Assembly: GCA_949775045.1 (NCBI GenBank)
Contig: OX459103.1
Coordinates: 3,698,701 to 3,762,700, forward strand
Direction of reading: 5' to 3'
DNA length: 64,000 nucleotides
DNA from: Metridium senile
Taxonomy: Eukaryota > Cnidaria > Anthozoa > Actiniaria > Metridiidae
This document shows, one piece after another, positions 46,372 to 57,660 of the stretch. The notes under the pieces were generated by a model. It saw nothing but the letters and a program-made list of their open reading frames with translations, searched no databases and was not told the DNA's origin. Position numbers and translations under genes: made by a program. Each line of letters opens with the position of its first letter. The stretch's first letter is position 1.

Positions 46372-46800
46372 ATAGAAAGTCTGAGCTTAAACTGTTAGGC
46401 ATAACCTTCAGTGAAGACCCTTGTAATTGGGATGCACACTTCGACTCTATACTAAAGAAAGCCAGCTCAACATTGTATATTCTACGTGTTTGTAAATACT
46501 ATGGTTATAACATTGCTGAGCTTACTGCCCTTTTTAACAGTTTAATTATGCATGTCAATTTTCTTATATGGCATCGAGGTGTGGGGATGTGCTTTCGAGT
46601 CGAAGTACATTAGTCGCATTGACAAATTTGGTAAAAGGGCTTATAGATCAAGCTATACAGAAGTTTACACTCCGTTCACAGAAGTCATTAGAAAACGGGA
46701 CTTGCTGTTATGGCAAAAAATAACAACTGAACACGACCGCTGCCTGCATGACCTGCTTCCAATGCAGAGAACTCGAATTTTACGTGAATGAGGCCACAAT
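46372..46800 (+). pseudogene. LINE RT thumb/C-terminal fragment in opposite orientation
   Basis: Reads LKLLGITFSEDPCNWDAHFD, then ASSTLYILRVCKYYGY, a one-base shift near 46556, then FLYGIEVWGCAFESKYIS. This is the CR1/Jockey-type text that follows the palm domain. It lies head-on to the minus-strand LINE fragments around it. Confidence 0.65.
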
Positions 46801-47070
46801 TATATCTTACCCAGAATCAAAACCGAACGCTTCAAACGATATTTTATAAATAGATGTGTTTTTTAAATTTTTGTAACGTAATCCTTTCTTACCATTTTAA
46901 TCATAGTTTTAAAATATTGTAAATAGTCATTTTATTCATTGTATATGTTATCCTACACGTCGATCTGTTGTAGGGATGATTTTTTCAATTAAAGACTTTT
47001 TAGAAATACATGGTAGGATCGATATCGCGTTCTGATTTAGAGCCTCATTTATGCAATGGTGTAACTTTTG
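46801..47070. other. LINE 3'-end-like non-coding sequence
   Basis: Follows the stop of the plus-strand fragment; AT-rich, ends near 'ttcaattaaagacttttt'. Probably the 3'UTR of that LINE. Confidence 0.35.
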
Positions 47071-47440
47071 CTACAGTCCCTTACAGTCCCTTGAGTACAG
47101 TCCCTTACTAAATGACTCGTTGAAGAGATGGGTAACGACATGAATGAAAGATGATGCGACTAACTTTAAGGCTTTTGCAGGAATCTCGTCAGCGCCAGTT
47201 GCTTTGTTTGCATCCATTGTAGATAGAGCTATGTAAACGTCTTGTTCGTTTACTATTGGCATTTGAAAACGAGTAAGATTGGATGTTTCGGATTGGACTG
47301 TGTTTACAATTGAGGGACGACCAGCTAAGAGCGAGGTATATAGCAATAGTCGTGAAGTGATTATTTAGTGAGTTGAAAATTTCTTCTTTATCATGTAGAT
47401 CTTTGCCGTCGACTTGTAGTTTGTCAATACCGCAGTTTTT
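47071..47440 (-). pseudogene. LINE RT N-terminal fragment
   Basis: KLQVDGKDLHDKEEIFNSLN, a frameshift, then VYIALSTMDANKATGADEIP, then LKLVASSFIHVVTHLFNESF. The 'N-K-A-T-G-x-D-x-I-P' motif is the RT motif 0-1 signature of CR1/Jockey LINEs. Confidence 0.75.
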
Positions 47441-47547
47441 CCTTTTATTGTTTGGCAGCACTTCCCGTAGAGTTTTTCCTTTTATTGTTTGGCAGCACTT
47501 CCCGTATAGAGTTTTTCCTTTTATTGTTTGGCAGCACTTCCCGTAGG
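47436..47547. repeat. Three-copy tandem repeat, about 37 bp
   Basis: 'ttccttttattgtttggcag' plus 'cacttcccgta' occurs three times; it duplicates LINE coding sequence (LPNNKRKN on the minus strand). Confidence 0.9.
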
Positions 47548-47710
47548 GTGTTCCAAAAAGCCCTGGGGTGTCTGCGACTCTGCTCGAGTTTAGTAGAGAA
47601 ATAAAACTCCTCCACCTATAGCCTGCAATGCCGGCGATCCGCGGGGTTGCGAGGAAGAGAGGAGGAAAGACCTTTTCCTTTTTTTCTCTCCCTTTTTCTT
47701 CTCTCCCTAA

Positions 47711-48110
47711 TCACGCAGACCGCCGGCAACGCAGGCTTCTCACCCTATGGTTCCTACTTGTCACCTGCTTACGTAGTTGTCTATAAAGACTCCAATCAGA
47801 AGATGATAGTGCTTTTTTATGGGCTTGGTCCCGTTTCCTCATAAGGCGCAATACATCACTGTCGTGCCAAGGGTGGGTCTTTCGACGAATAAGCTTCTTT
47901 TTCAAGGGGAATTGTTGATCTAATACGTCTTTGAAAAGTAATTCCCAGGCAGAGCACATGTCGTTTACGTCGTTAAAGGAATTGATGACAGTTGACCAGG
48001 GTTTTTGTTTGAGATCGGAAACAAAAAACTTAGAACACGTGTTTCGATATATAGACTTATTCGGATACACGTGACGATATTGCGTGACACAAATTCAACC
48101 ATCATAACTG
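47711..48110 (-). pseudogene. LINE endonuclease-RT linker fragment
   Basis: Reads LKQKPWSTVINSFNDVNDM, then KKKLIRRKTHPWHDSDVLRL, then MRKRDQAHKKALSS. The 'PW-x-x-x-V...R-x-R-x-x-x-x-x-x-L' layout is the linker before RT in CR1/Jockey LINEs. A C/T-rich insertion (47580-47830) interrupts it. Confidence 0.7.
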
Positions 48111-48900
48111 GGGAACCAAGCATCAAAATGGCTTGAACCTTCTTCTTGTAAATGATGTCACTATTTTCTAAAACATTTTAAGTTTTTGATGGCATCACAT
48201 GAAAGCTAGCAATTGTTCACGGTCCGTGTATCCTCACTGTAATTAATTTTTTCTTTATAATTAATTACTGTTTTTACAGAGAGGACATTCGAAACGTGAA
48301 CACTTAACTTTTTTCATGTTATTATTTTCTAAACCTTCTACTGCTTCAAAACCTCTAAAAATAAAGCAGTGAGTTCAAATACACTAAGTGTTCATAATAA
48401 ATCTTATTTCTAATCTATTCACTCAAGGGATGCGGGTTAAAAAAAGTCATAATAAAAAAACTCAAAGTGTTCACGGTTCGAGTACCCTCACTGTAATTAC
48501 GGAAGTAAAATCCCTCAAATTATCATTTAATTCTGTTCTCTCATCTTGAACTTAACTTGAACTTAAACATCCCGGCTTTTATAATTTCATCCGTTTTAAA
48601 AAAATCATTTTGCGGATACCGAGGTGGCCAGAGATAGTCCTCATTGATTAGGGTTTGAGCGGCTTATCGTCCACTTTCTCGTCTAGTCGCTCCGTCGGCT
48701 TTTAGTCTACTGACTCCATTGTGTTAAAACCTTTCTCGCACAGAGATCAATTCGTGCTTTAGCTCAGTCAATAATATTTCCCTCTTTAAAGGTTTGAAGA
48801 CGTCCTCGTATCTCTACTTCCCCGCGCTGTGGAGAGTTGATTGAAAAGAGAGTAAGTATTTTAATAAATATTTTAATATTTTATTTTAATATCTTAAAAG
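48111..48900. other. Non-coding with a repeated block
   Basis: 'gttcacggtccgtgtatcct' (48214) and 'gttcacggttcgagtaccct' (48469) are each followed by 'cactgtaatta', a diverged direct repeat. No gene is visible. Confidence 0.5.
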
Positions 48901-49124
48901 GCCCGGGCAAACGGTTTCAACATTTGCTTCAACATCAGTTCGATTTTGTTGAATGGCAATGTTTAAACGCTTTTAACTCTTTCAACATCAATTCAATATC
49001 CATTCAACACATTTCAACAACGTTGAAAGACTTTAAAAGCGTTTAAACATTGTCATCAGTCAGTCAACAAAATCGAACGCCGGCCGGGGATGTTGAAGCA
49101 AATGTTGAAACCGTTTGCCCGGGC
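48901..49124. mobile_element. MITE with gcccgggcaaacggtttc ends
   Basis: 'gcccgggcaaacggtttcaa' and 'ttgaaaccgtttgcccgggc' are perfect inverted ends; arms of about 75 bp. Confidence 0.9.
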
Positions 49125-49139
49125 ATTTACAGTATACAT

Positions 49140-49281
49140 AGACTGCAAAACAGTCCCTACTTTTACGCGAAAACTCCGAGGAAAAGAATTGAATTTCGAT
49201 CGCGAGAGAACGAGGCTCGCGACCGAAATTCGACTCGTTTCCTCGAAGTTTTCGCGTAAAAGTAGGGACTGTTTTGCAGTC
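49140..49281. mobile_element. 142 bp hairpin MITE
   Basis: 'agactgcaaaacagtcccta' pairs with 'tagggactgttttgcagtct'. The stem is nearly perfect to the centre at about 49210. Confidence 0.9.
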
Positions 49282-49439
49282 TACAGTCTACATGTATATA
49301 ACGTTTATCTTTGTCATTATAGCAACTAAATCAGTGCATAACACCGTCTGCTTTTTTTAACAATGACTATTTAATATGAAATTAAGCAAAATCTCAGCCG
49401 GATTTGTTTTAGTTGCCATTATAAAATTCATGACTAATT

Positions 49440-49790
49440 AATGAGAATTTTATAAAAGCAATCACGTCCGTGACGAGTTCTGTAAATCTCATGCAGATTT
49501 TGTCCTGATTTGCATGAGTTTCAACTTGAATTTTCTCGGCCAGATTTACTTTTATCTTGACAATTTTAGTGAAATATGAAAAATTAACGTTGGACTTTCA
49601 GAAGTACTATGATCTGTACACCTCATACAGATGTGACGCGAATATTGGATAGTAATTATGAAACTCCAAGGTTATTGCTTTCATATTTTACTATATTGTC
49701 AAGATAAAAATAAATCTTGCCGAGAAAATTCAAGTAAAAAACCTGTACAAATCAAGACGGTTCCGGCTGCATGAGATATATACCAACACT
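49440..49790. mobile_element. MITE containing dispersed repeat B in both orientations
   Basis: 'gaattttctcggccagattt' and its inverse 'aaatcttgccgagaaaattc' form the arms. The single-arm copies at 9.4 and 36.4 kb derive from this family. Confidence 0.75.
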
Positions 49791-50620
49791 TTAACACTTT
49801 ATAAAGACACACAAAGCTGTGCCTAAATATTGTAGATTAATATGGTGAAAACATGACAAATATATTTGAAAAGTCACCTTCCAAAAGCGAAGAACGACAA
49901 GAAGCACATGGAGTGATCAGTTCACCATTAACCAGTCGATAAGAAAACGTTTAATCGATAAAAGAACGGCGGTTTCGACGTTTGATTCAACCAATCACTG
50001 CAGACTCCGACCAGACTCATCGTTCGCTCAGTAGTCGCCTCGTGCAAATCCGGCCTTCGTCCGACTATGGCCCGAACAAGTACGAAAATTTCGCAGCCGC
50101 CGAAGCAAAAGTTCGGGTTACTTTCGGTCACCTATTGTTTACACTCACACACACGCTCAGCGCCATGACGAGCTAAAGCTAGCCACAAAAACGAACGGTA
50201 ACCCCCATTTTTTATCTTATAAATCGAAATAACTACTCAAGGTAAGTCTTCCCGTATTGAATTTTGAAAACATTCTATTAGGGAATAGTAAAAATGTTTT
50301 GGTTAATTTCTTATTTGTTTTGTGGAAATATGTTTTGTATCAGTGTAGATGTAAAGTGGAAAAAAACGAATTTCAAGATATTTTAAGACATTACGAAAAA
50401 TTAGAACATGAAGTAGCCAGAAAATATTTAAATTGACAGTACATTTAAAAAAGTATGAAAAACTTAGGGTGATGATGTTAACACGATGTAAATATCCATG
50501 GATGAAATGGTGATAGCTAAAAAAAACTATTCAAATAAATACACAAACTCTTGTAATCAAAATGACCCTTTCTTGTAAAATAGGTATAGGCAGTAGCTTT
50601 TTTTATGTATTGTAAGTAAG
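49791..50620. other. Non-coding, nothing recognised
   Basis: Includes a GC-richer patch at 49970-50180 with short ORFs on both strands but no family feature. Confidence 0.45.
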
Positions 50621-50621
50621 T

Positions 50622-50669
50622 TAGTGTTTATTTGTCTTCTCGTGTGTCACATTTATTGTGGCACTCTTT
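50622..50669 (+). mobile_element. LINE 3'-tail fragment, left of foldback
   Basis: 'gtttatttgtcttctcgtgt' then 'cacatttattgtggcactct' repeats at 54425-54470 and resembles the 3' region of the LINE at 52030-52140 in the other orientation. Confidence 0.65.
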
Positions 50670-51956
50670 AAGGAGGCTCGGGTCAGTAATTTTCGCGCTC
50701 ACCAAGCGACGTTTGAAAGGCCGTAGTTCCCGCGTCGTAGGGTATTTTGACAAGATTTTTAAACACTTGTCTACATATAGAATAAAGTTTTTTAAAAAGT
50801 TATTTTTAATAAAATAATATTTTAGCCGACAAATGATAACGCCACCGAATTTCTATGTAGCCTATTTTGGGGAAAAATCGACCTAAACTTTTAAAACCAC
50901 ATAGCCTACTTTAAAGCTGTTACCTAGGTCAACAATCTGGCAAAGTTTAAAACAAATTCATCTCACCGATTTTGAATAAAAACGGGACAATTTTTTTCAG
51001 TGCAAAAAATCATTGTTTTATAATATTTACCGATAACAACGGACTTTGAAAAGATAAATCAAAATCCTTCCAGCCAGGTATTAACAGGACATTTTTCTAC
51101 ATTGTCTGTGAATTTCAATAAATTTAGTGTACGGGATGTTTTTTGGGAAAGGATATAAATCGGCAAAAGTTTGTCAGTTTTTGTGCAAAACAAAGAGCAC
51201 GCTCACGAAAAAATCTGAAATAGATTTTTTTTATTTTTTAGCTATCAAAAGTTCACCATATTTTCAAGTGCGAATATATTTTCAATTCTGAACGTGGGTA
51301 TATTTGCCTTCGCTTTGCAGCGGCCGTTTTGTTTTTATTTTCTAGTTATACATGATTTGCATGCTTTTGCTTTTTTATACCCACGTTCAGAATTTTATTT
51401 GACCGCCTCAAAATATTTCAATCACTATAAAATTTAGAGGCGCACTTGAAAATATGGTGAACTTTTGATAGCTAAAAAAAAAAAAAATCTATTTCAGATT
51501 TTTTCGTGAGCGTGCTCTTTGTTTTGCACAAAAACTGACAAACTTTTGCCGATTTATATCCTTTCCCAAAAAACATCCCGTACACTAAATTTATTGAAAT
51601 TCACAGACAATGTAGAAAAATGTCCTGTTAATACCTGGCTGGAAGGATTTTGATTTATCTTTTCAAAGTCCGTTGTTATCGGTAAATATTATAAAACAAT
51701 GATTTTTTGCACTGAAAAAAATTGTCCCGTTTTTATTCAAAATAGGTGAGATGAATTTGTTTTAAACTTTGCCAGATTGTTGACCTAGGTAACAGCTTTA
51801 AAGTTGGCTATGTGGTTTTAAAAGTTTAGGTCGATTTTTCCCCAAAATAGGCTACATAGAAATTCGGTGGCGTTATCATTTGTCGGCTAAAATATTATCG
51901 ATTTTATTAAAAAATAACTTTTTTAAAAACTTTATTCTATATGTAGACAAGTGTTA

Positions 51957-51966
51957 AAAAACCTTG

Positions 51967-51968
<2 letters not shown>
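51957..51968. repeat. Target-site duplication, left copy
   Basis: AAAAACCTTGTC immediately before the poly(T) of the LINE; identical to 54322-54333. Confidence 0.85.
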
Positions 51969-52008
<40 letters not shown>

Positions 52009-54321
52009 AATTTTATTTTAATTAACTACACACACAAAATTTACACTTAAAGAGTGTCGCAATAAATGTGACACACTAGAAGACACACACAAAAAATATT
52101 TACAAGTAAAGAGAGCCACAATAATTGTGACTCACGAGAAGATAAAAGTTTTTACAATAATTGAAGTTTCAATGAAATAAGTTTATAATTAACTATATAT
52201 ATATACACACAAACAAACACAATCACTCAACAACTATATATTACTATACTAATGGCATTTAATTAACATACATATAACACAACTACAACACAATTCTACG
52301 TCTGCTACATAGGACTTGTTCTATCTAAGGCAATAGTTTTTTCAATTTATTGTACTTTTTTAGATGTATATCTATTTTTCCATGACTTTTTGCAATTTCG
52401 TATTCGATATTTTCGTATTCTTGCAATTTTGATTTGAAATTTGCTATATTGGGAACCATTCCTCTGGTTCTACAGTTAACTATTGTGAATTTATATAACA
52501 AAAATAGAAATTCTTCCATTTTATCGTTAACTCCTCCTAAGATAATATTACTTATATTTAATTTTGGTAGGTTTATATTCCCCGTATGTAACCAGTTTCT
52601 TATTTCAATAAAATAATTCTTTGTTAAATAACAATCAATAAAAAGATGTTCCATTGTTTCAATGGAAGATTTACAAAAAGTACAACTCGGTGAATCAATT
52701 AGTTTAAATCTAAAAAGGTCTTTATTCAGAAAGAGGGAATTATTTAAAATTTTATATTGCAAAGCTCGTAACTTAGTGTCATTAGTAACATGATACATTT
52801 TTTTGTAAACTTCTGACCACTCAATGTCTGGGTTATTTAATTTATTAGCTATGTGTTTTTGTGCTGTCGGTTTGGTTAATTTATTTTCGATCAATTTCCA
52901 ATAAACCATTCTAGTTTTCACTTTAGAAAGAGGAACATAAGTGTTAGAGATATTCAAACCTTTGCCAGCCTCGTTAGGACAGAGTACGGGTTTCTCTTTT
53001 TGAGCATTTTTTAGAATTGTTTTCCAGTTATCTGGTAGAGCTGATATAATACCTCTCCATGTAAAATAGTCGGAATCACACCACTTTCCTTTGGCTTTAA
53101 CCGAGTTCCAACTCGGCCCGTCTGTACAATCCCAAATGTCCTTAATTATTATTATCTCCTTCTTTACAAACTTTTTGATATCAAAATGATAAAGATCTAG
53201 GTTAATAAACCTATTTAGCCAAATCGGTTGACAAATAATTTCCTCTGGTTTTTCGACATAACATTTGCTTACTTTACTCCAGCTATAAAGAATTTCTTTA
53301 TAAAACTCAGGTATATCATTGATAAGAGCATGGTCTAAATTTTCTCCTATAACTCCAAACCCACCATATGGTTCAAAAACTTTCTGCGCAAAGCATTTCC
53401 AAAAAACCGTATTTTTGCAATCCAGAAGTTTTAACGCCCATTTAACTCGACTTGTTTCTATCATTGTTTCGAGGTCAGGGAGCCTTATTCCGCCTTCTCG
53501 TATATCTCCTATTAAAGTTCGGTATTTAATTTTGGGTTTCCTTCCATACCATATGAAATCGATAATTTCTTTTTGTACTTTTGCAATAAATGCACGATGA
53601 ATAGGGAGTTTTGAAGATATGTATAACAATTGTGATATTGCTAAGGATCGGATAATATGTACTTTTCCATAAATTGTTAAATTTCTTGTTTTCCATATTG
53701 ATAGTATAGACTTAAACTTTTCAAACTGTCTAGAGAAGTTGTTATTTTGCATGAGTATTTTATTATGAGAAAAAAAAATTCCTAAAATTTTCACACCATC
53801 AGTATGGAAATCTATTTTTTTAATTGATCTTACTTCATGCTGAGTTAGAACTTTATCTTTTAATCCAATCCAACCAATTTCAGATTTTGTCGTATTAAGC
53901 TGAAGCGAAGAAAAGGTCTTAAAATTATCGAGACATTTTAAAATTTCCTTAAGGGAATTCGTATCCCTTAAACAAAAAGTTGCATCATCTGCAAATAGAA
54001 CTAGTTTAGTCTGTTCCATTTCCTTATTAATTTGTATTCCTTTTATCTCCTCGTTGTCACGGATTAGTTGAGCCATTATTTCAATGGTCAATATAAACAG
54101 GTACGGAGAAATTGGATCTCCCTGCTTTGTACCCCTTTTTATATCAAAAAAATCGGAAACTGACCCATTATTCAAGATACAGCTTCTGGTGTTTAAAAGT
54201 AGAATTCTAATCCAGTTAATGAAATCATTTCCAAAACCGAAATGTTGTAAAACTGCCAAAATAAAGTTATGCTCAATCGAGTCAAAAGCCTTTTGGAAGT
54301 CAGCTACAAATAGAATGTATG
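51969..54321 (-). mobile_element. 5'-truncated L1-like LINE
   Basis: Bounded by a 12 bp target-site duplication. The 3' end is a poly(A) of about 32 (poly(T) at 51969-52000 on the plus strand), followed by tandem 3'UTR blocks ('gtcacatttattgcgacact'). The 5' end falls inside the RT domain. The open frame is intact, so the insertion appears young. Confidence 0.9.
52325..54310 (-). CDS. LINE reverse transcriptase, C-terminal two-thirds
   Basis: About 660 codons open without a stop. RT motif A ADFQKAFDSIEHNFIL lies at the truncated start, motif B KRGTKQGDPISPYLF follows, and the catalytic FADDATFCL lies about 100 residues in. A thumb region follows (LGIFFSHNK, GKVHIIRSL). Near the C-terminus CTFCKSSIETMEHLFIDC has the C-x2-C-x7-H-x4-C zinc-knuckle layout of L1/Tx1-type ORF2. 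In the family this enzyme copies LINE RNA at a nicked target. Endonuclease and the start of RT are missing, so it cannot be autonomous. The ATG at 54259 is only an internal Met. Confidence 0.9.
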   Translation of the reverse strand, partial: FVADFQKAFDSIEHNFILAVLQHFGFGNDFINWIRILLLNTRSCILNNGSVSDFFDIKRGTKQGDPISPYLFILTIEIMAQLIRDNEEIKGIQINKEMEQTKLVLFADDATFCLRDTNSLKEILKCLDNFKTFSSLQLNTTKSEIGWIGLKDKVLTQHEVRSIKKIDFHTDGVKILGIFFSHNKILMQNNNFSRQFEKFKSILSIWKTRNLTIYGKVHIIRSLAISQLLYISSKLPIHRAFIAKVQKEIIDFIWYGRKPKIKYRTLIGDIREGGIRLPDLETMIETSRVKWALKLLDCKNTVFWKCFAQKVFEPYGGFGVIGENLDHALINDIPEFYKEILYSWSKVSKCYVEKPEEIICQPIWLNRFINLDLYHFDIKKFVKKEIIIIKDIWDCTDGPSWNSVKAKGKWCDSDYFTWRGIISALPDNWKTILKNAQKEKPVLCPNEAGKGLNISNTYVPLSKVKTRMVYWKLIENKLTKPTAQKHIANKLNNPDIEWSEVYKKMYHVTNDTKLRALQYKILNNSLFLNKDLFRFKLIDSPSCTFCKSSIETMEHLFIDCYLTKNYFIEIRNWLHTGNINLPKLNISNIILGGVNDKMEEFLFLLYKFTIVNCRTRGMVPNIANFKSKLQEYENIEYEIAKSHGKIDIHLKKYNKLKKLLP

Positions 54322-54333
54322 AAAAACCTTGTC
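54322..54333. repeat. Target-site duplication, right copy
   Basis: AAAAACCTTGTC, identical to 51957-51968; the foldback right arm resumes directly after it. Confidence 0.85.
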
Positions 54334-54411
54334 AAATACCCTCTGACGCGGGAACTACGGTTTTTCAAACGTCGCTTGGTGAGCGCGAAAATTACTGACC
54401 CGAGCCTCCTT

Positions 54412-54520
54412 AATTGTAAAGTTTATTTGTCTTCTCGTGTGCCACATTTATTGTGGCACTCTTTAATTGTAAATTTTGTGTGTGTATGTGTATGTCTTGT
54501 TTATTAATATAAAAAAAAAT
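54412..54520 (+). mobile_element. LINE 3'-tail fragment, right of foldback
   Basis: Continues the sequence at 50622-50669 ('cttctcgtgtgccacattta', 'gtggcactctttaattgtaa') and ends in an A-run near 54515. The foldback element therefore landed in an older LINE tail. Confidence 0.7.
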
Positions 54521-56210
54521 CTTCGTTCAGTTTTTGAAAAAATGACATTTTTTTATCATACAGAAAATCGGCTTTTTCCACTTTTTTAAGCCCTCGAAAA
54601 CGTACCGCGGTCTTTATCTCCAAAACAGGTAATTACTTTCACGGTTTGTGTAAAAAAATCGCTTTAATTCCAAATATTATGAGTTTCAAAAACATTTTAT
54701 GGCCTTCTTATATTATGACTGGCATTTTTTACTAATTTTCTTTGTGGATGCGCCATCTAACACTACAACATTTTTGTTGTTCCCTAGTGTAAGCCGTGTT
54801 TTCGTTAGTCTTTTGTCCGTATGTAAATCTCTGCTCGTTTCGTTTTATAAGCTTGTAACATCGTATAATTTAGTCAGTCCATGTTTATCGCCGTAGCCAC
54901 AAGTTTTTCCGCAATTTGTCTTGTAAGTATTATCGTTTTCTGTAATTCAGTATTTTCTATTTTCGCTGACACGTATATTATGTAATAATTTATTATAGTT
55001 ACCTCATGCGCGAGCTTGTGAGTGAAAAGCAATTAAAGGAACTACGCATAAACATTCTTTTTTGTTTTTGCCACCAAGACATTCCTTCACGCAGCTTGCG
55101 AAAAATGCCGAAATTACCGACTTTGATGATGTTTGAGGCCATTTTGCTCAAAAACAACGATGGTAACCCCAAATTTTTTTAGCTTATTTGACGTGTCTAA
55201 TTTAGTTTGATCAACTAGCAAAGTCTCAGAAAATTGACATTTACTTTTAATACTGGTTTGTTACTTAAGGTAGTTCCGGACTCTTGCTTACTGCGCATCC
55301 ATTTCGCGCATCTCGTTTTTCATCATTTATTTGCGTTTTTTTGAAGATTTATCTAAATAATATCTTAATTAGAATCCTTATCTATAACCTAAGAAAGTAT
55401 AATGTTATTTCATGCAACTTTGGAGGTAAAATGGGACATTTTTCGAAACATGCTCAGATTTTCACTACCTGACATGGTCGCTGTTTAGTCTCAAAACAAC
55501 AAATTTACGACTTTGTAAAAATGAATAGATAAAATATAATTTTGACGTCATTAGTCCTAAAACTAATACAAAATAGGTTTTAGGGTTTCTGGAGATGACA
55601 AATGACAATTTGATAAGTTTCAAGCAGATGTTTAAAGTACTAGAACCCAGTCCCGCGCGGACCGTTGCCGTGTTTTTTTAACAAGAAAAATGGATTCGGT
55701 CGCTTATAACTCGCCTATTAGTAGGGTGACCCCCAATTTTTTTTCGCTTTTCAGTTTGCTCATATGATAATCTTTTTGAATCTTAAAAAAAATTAATATC
55801 GTTTTTGAGAGCATTCCATAGTAATTTTGACTTTTGTAGGATCATGACCACAAAAAATGACTCTGGTCATACTTTGAATCATTCATTAAATACCCAAATC
55901 TTCATACATGTCCAATACTCTGATATTTGACCAATGGTCAAATCCATCTGACTCCATCTGACAAGGTTTGACCAATGGTCAAGCATTAATATATGCAAGA
56001 AATATGCATAATTATTATCTAAAGGTATTACAAATTCATAAAGGGTTTTTTTCTGTAAACGGGAGCCCTGTGGTTTTTTTTCTGTAAACGGGGGACCTGT
56101 GTGTGTTGGGGTAACAATGCCAACCGGGAACCCTGTGTGTTGGGCGCCGCACGCTGGCCTCCGAAAATATTGACCATTGGGACCCAATGGTCATTAAAGT
56201 TGCCAGTTCG
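54521..56210. other. Intergenic, nothing recognised as a gene
   Basis: Short direct repeats: 'ttttttttctgtaaacggg' near 56045 and 56080; 'gaccaatggtcaa' near 55931 and 55970. No exon or RNA gene that I can support. Confidence 0.5.
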
Positions 56211-56214
56211 AGAA

Positions 56215-57660
56215 AAACACGAGTTTATGAAGTTAAAAACACGATATTATGAGGTTGCTCCGTTCTCAAAACGTGCCCAGCACTTATATTAATCGCCATT
56301 ACTCGTCATTTCGCTAAACTTCATCAAGACAAACACGATATTATGAAGTTGCTTCGTTCTCAAAGCGTGCCCAGCAATGATCCATATTAATCGCCATTTA
56401 ATCCTGAGCGAGAAAAACACGCCATTACTCGTAATCTCGCTAAACTCAAGCGAGAAAAACACGATATTATGAAGTTGCTTCGTTCTCAAAGCGTGCCCAG
56501 CAATGATCGATATTAATCGCCATTTAATCCTGAGCGAGAAAAACACGCCATTATTCGTAATTTCGCTAAACTCAAGCGAAAAAAACACGATATTATGAAG
56601 TTGCTCCGTTCTCAAAACGTGCCCAGCAATGATCGATATTAATCGCCATTTAATCCTGAGCGAGAAAAACACGCCATTATTCGTAATTTCGCTAAACTCA
56701 AGCGAAAAAAACACGATATTATGAAGTTGCTCCGTTCTCAAAACGTGCCCAGCACTTTATATTAATCGCCATTACTCGTCATTTCGATAACCTTAATCAA
56801 GACAAACACGATATTATGAAGTTGCTTCGTTATCAAAGCGTGCCCAGCAATGATCGATATTAATCGCCATTTAATCCTGAGCGAGAAAAACACGCCATTA
56901 TTCGTAATTTCGCTAAACTCAAGCGAAAAAAACACGATATTATGAAGTTGCTCCGTTCTCAAAACGTGCCCAGCAATGATCGATATTAATCGCCATTTAA
57001 TCCTGAGCGAGAAAAACACGCCATTATTCGTAATTTCGCTAAACTCAAGCGAAAAAAACACGATATTATGAAGTTGCTCCGTTCTCAAAACGTGCCCAGC
57101 ACTTTATATTAATCGCCATTACTCGTCATTTCGATAACCTTAATCAAGACAAACACGATATTATGAAGTTGCTTCGTTATCAAAGCGTGCCCAGCAATGA
57201 TCGATATTAATCGCCATTTAATCCTGAGCGAGAAACTGACACGCCATTACTCGTAATCTCGCTAAACTCAATACAAGACAAACACGATATTATGAAGTTG
57301 CTTCGTTCTCAAAGCGTGCCCAGCAATGATCGATATTAATCGCCATTTAATCCTGAGCGAGAAAAACACGCCATTACTCGTAATTTCGCTAAACTCAAGC
57401 GAGAAAAACACGATATTATGAAGTTGCTCCGTTCTCAAAACGTGCCCAGCACTTATATTAATCGCCATTACTCGCTAAACTTAATCAATACAAGACAAAC
57501 ACGATATTATGAAGTTGCTTCGTTCGTTCTCAAAGCGTGCCCAGCAATGATCGATATTAATCGCCATTGTCAGCGAGAAAAACACGCCATTACTCGTAAT
57601 TTCGCTAATCCTGATAATTTCGCTAAACCAAAACGGGAAAGAAGACGAAATCTAATGCAG
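56215..57660 (+). repeat. Tandem array of a coding-like unit, about 120-130 bp
   Basis: Units contain 'cacgatattatgaagttgct', 'cgttctcaaaacgtgcccag', 'tattaatcgccatttaatcc' and 'attactcgtaatttcgctaa', in about ten or more copies, some with a short 'actttatattaatcgccatt' variant. In one plus frame each unit reads REKHAITRNFAKLKREKHDI, then MKLLRSQ, then a TAA. The minus-strand frames (NIVFFSLEFSEIT) are longer but less polar. No family is recognised. Confidence 0.85.

Larger units (their letters stand above)
50670..54411. mobile_element. Giant foldback element split by a LINE
   Basis: Ends 'aaggaggctcgggtcagtaa' and 'ttactgacccgagcctcctt' are inverted. The left arm (50670 to about 51300) pairs along its whole length with the right arm (about 51377-51968, resuming at 54322-54411). 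The loop contains 'acccacgttcagaatt' inverted. Without the LINE the element is about 1.4 kb and almost wholly palindromic. Confidence 0.9.

Noticed and set aside
56215..57660. CRISPR array
   Set aside because: The sequence is eukaryotic, the units are about 120-130 bp with no short identical repeats separated by unique spacers, and no Cas genes exist.
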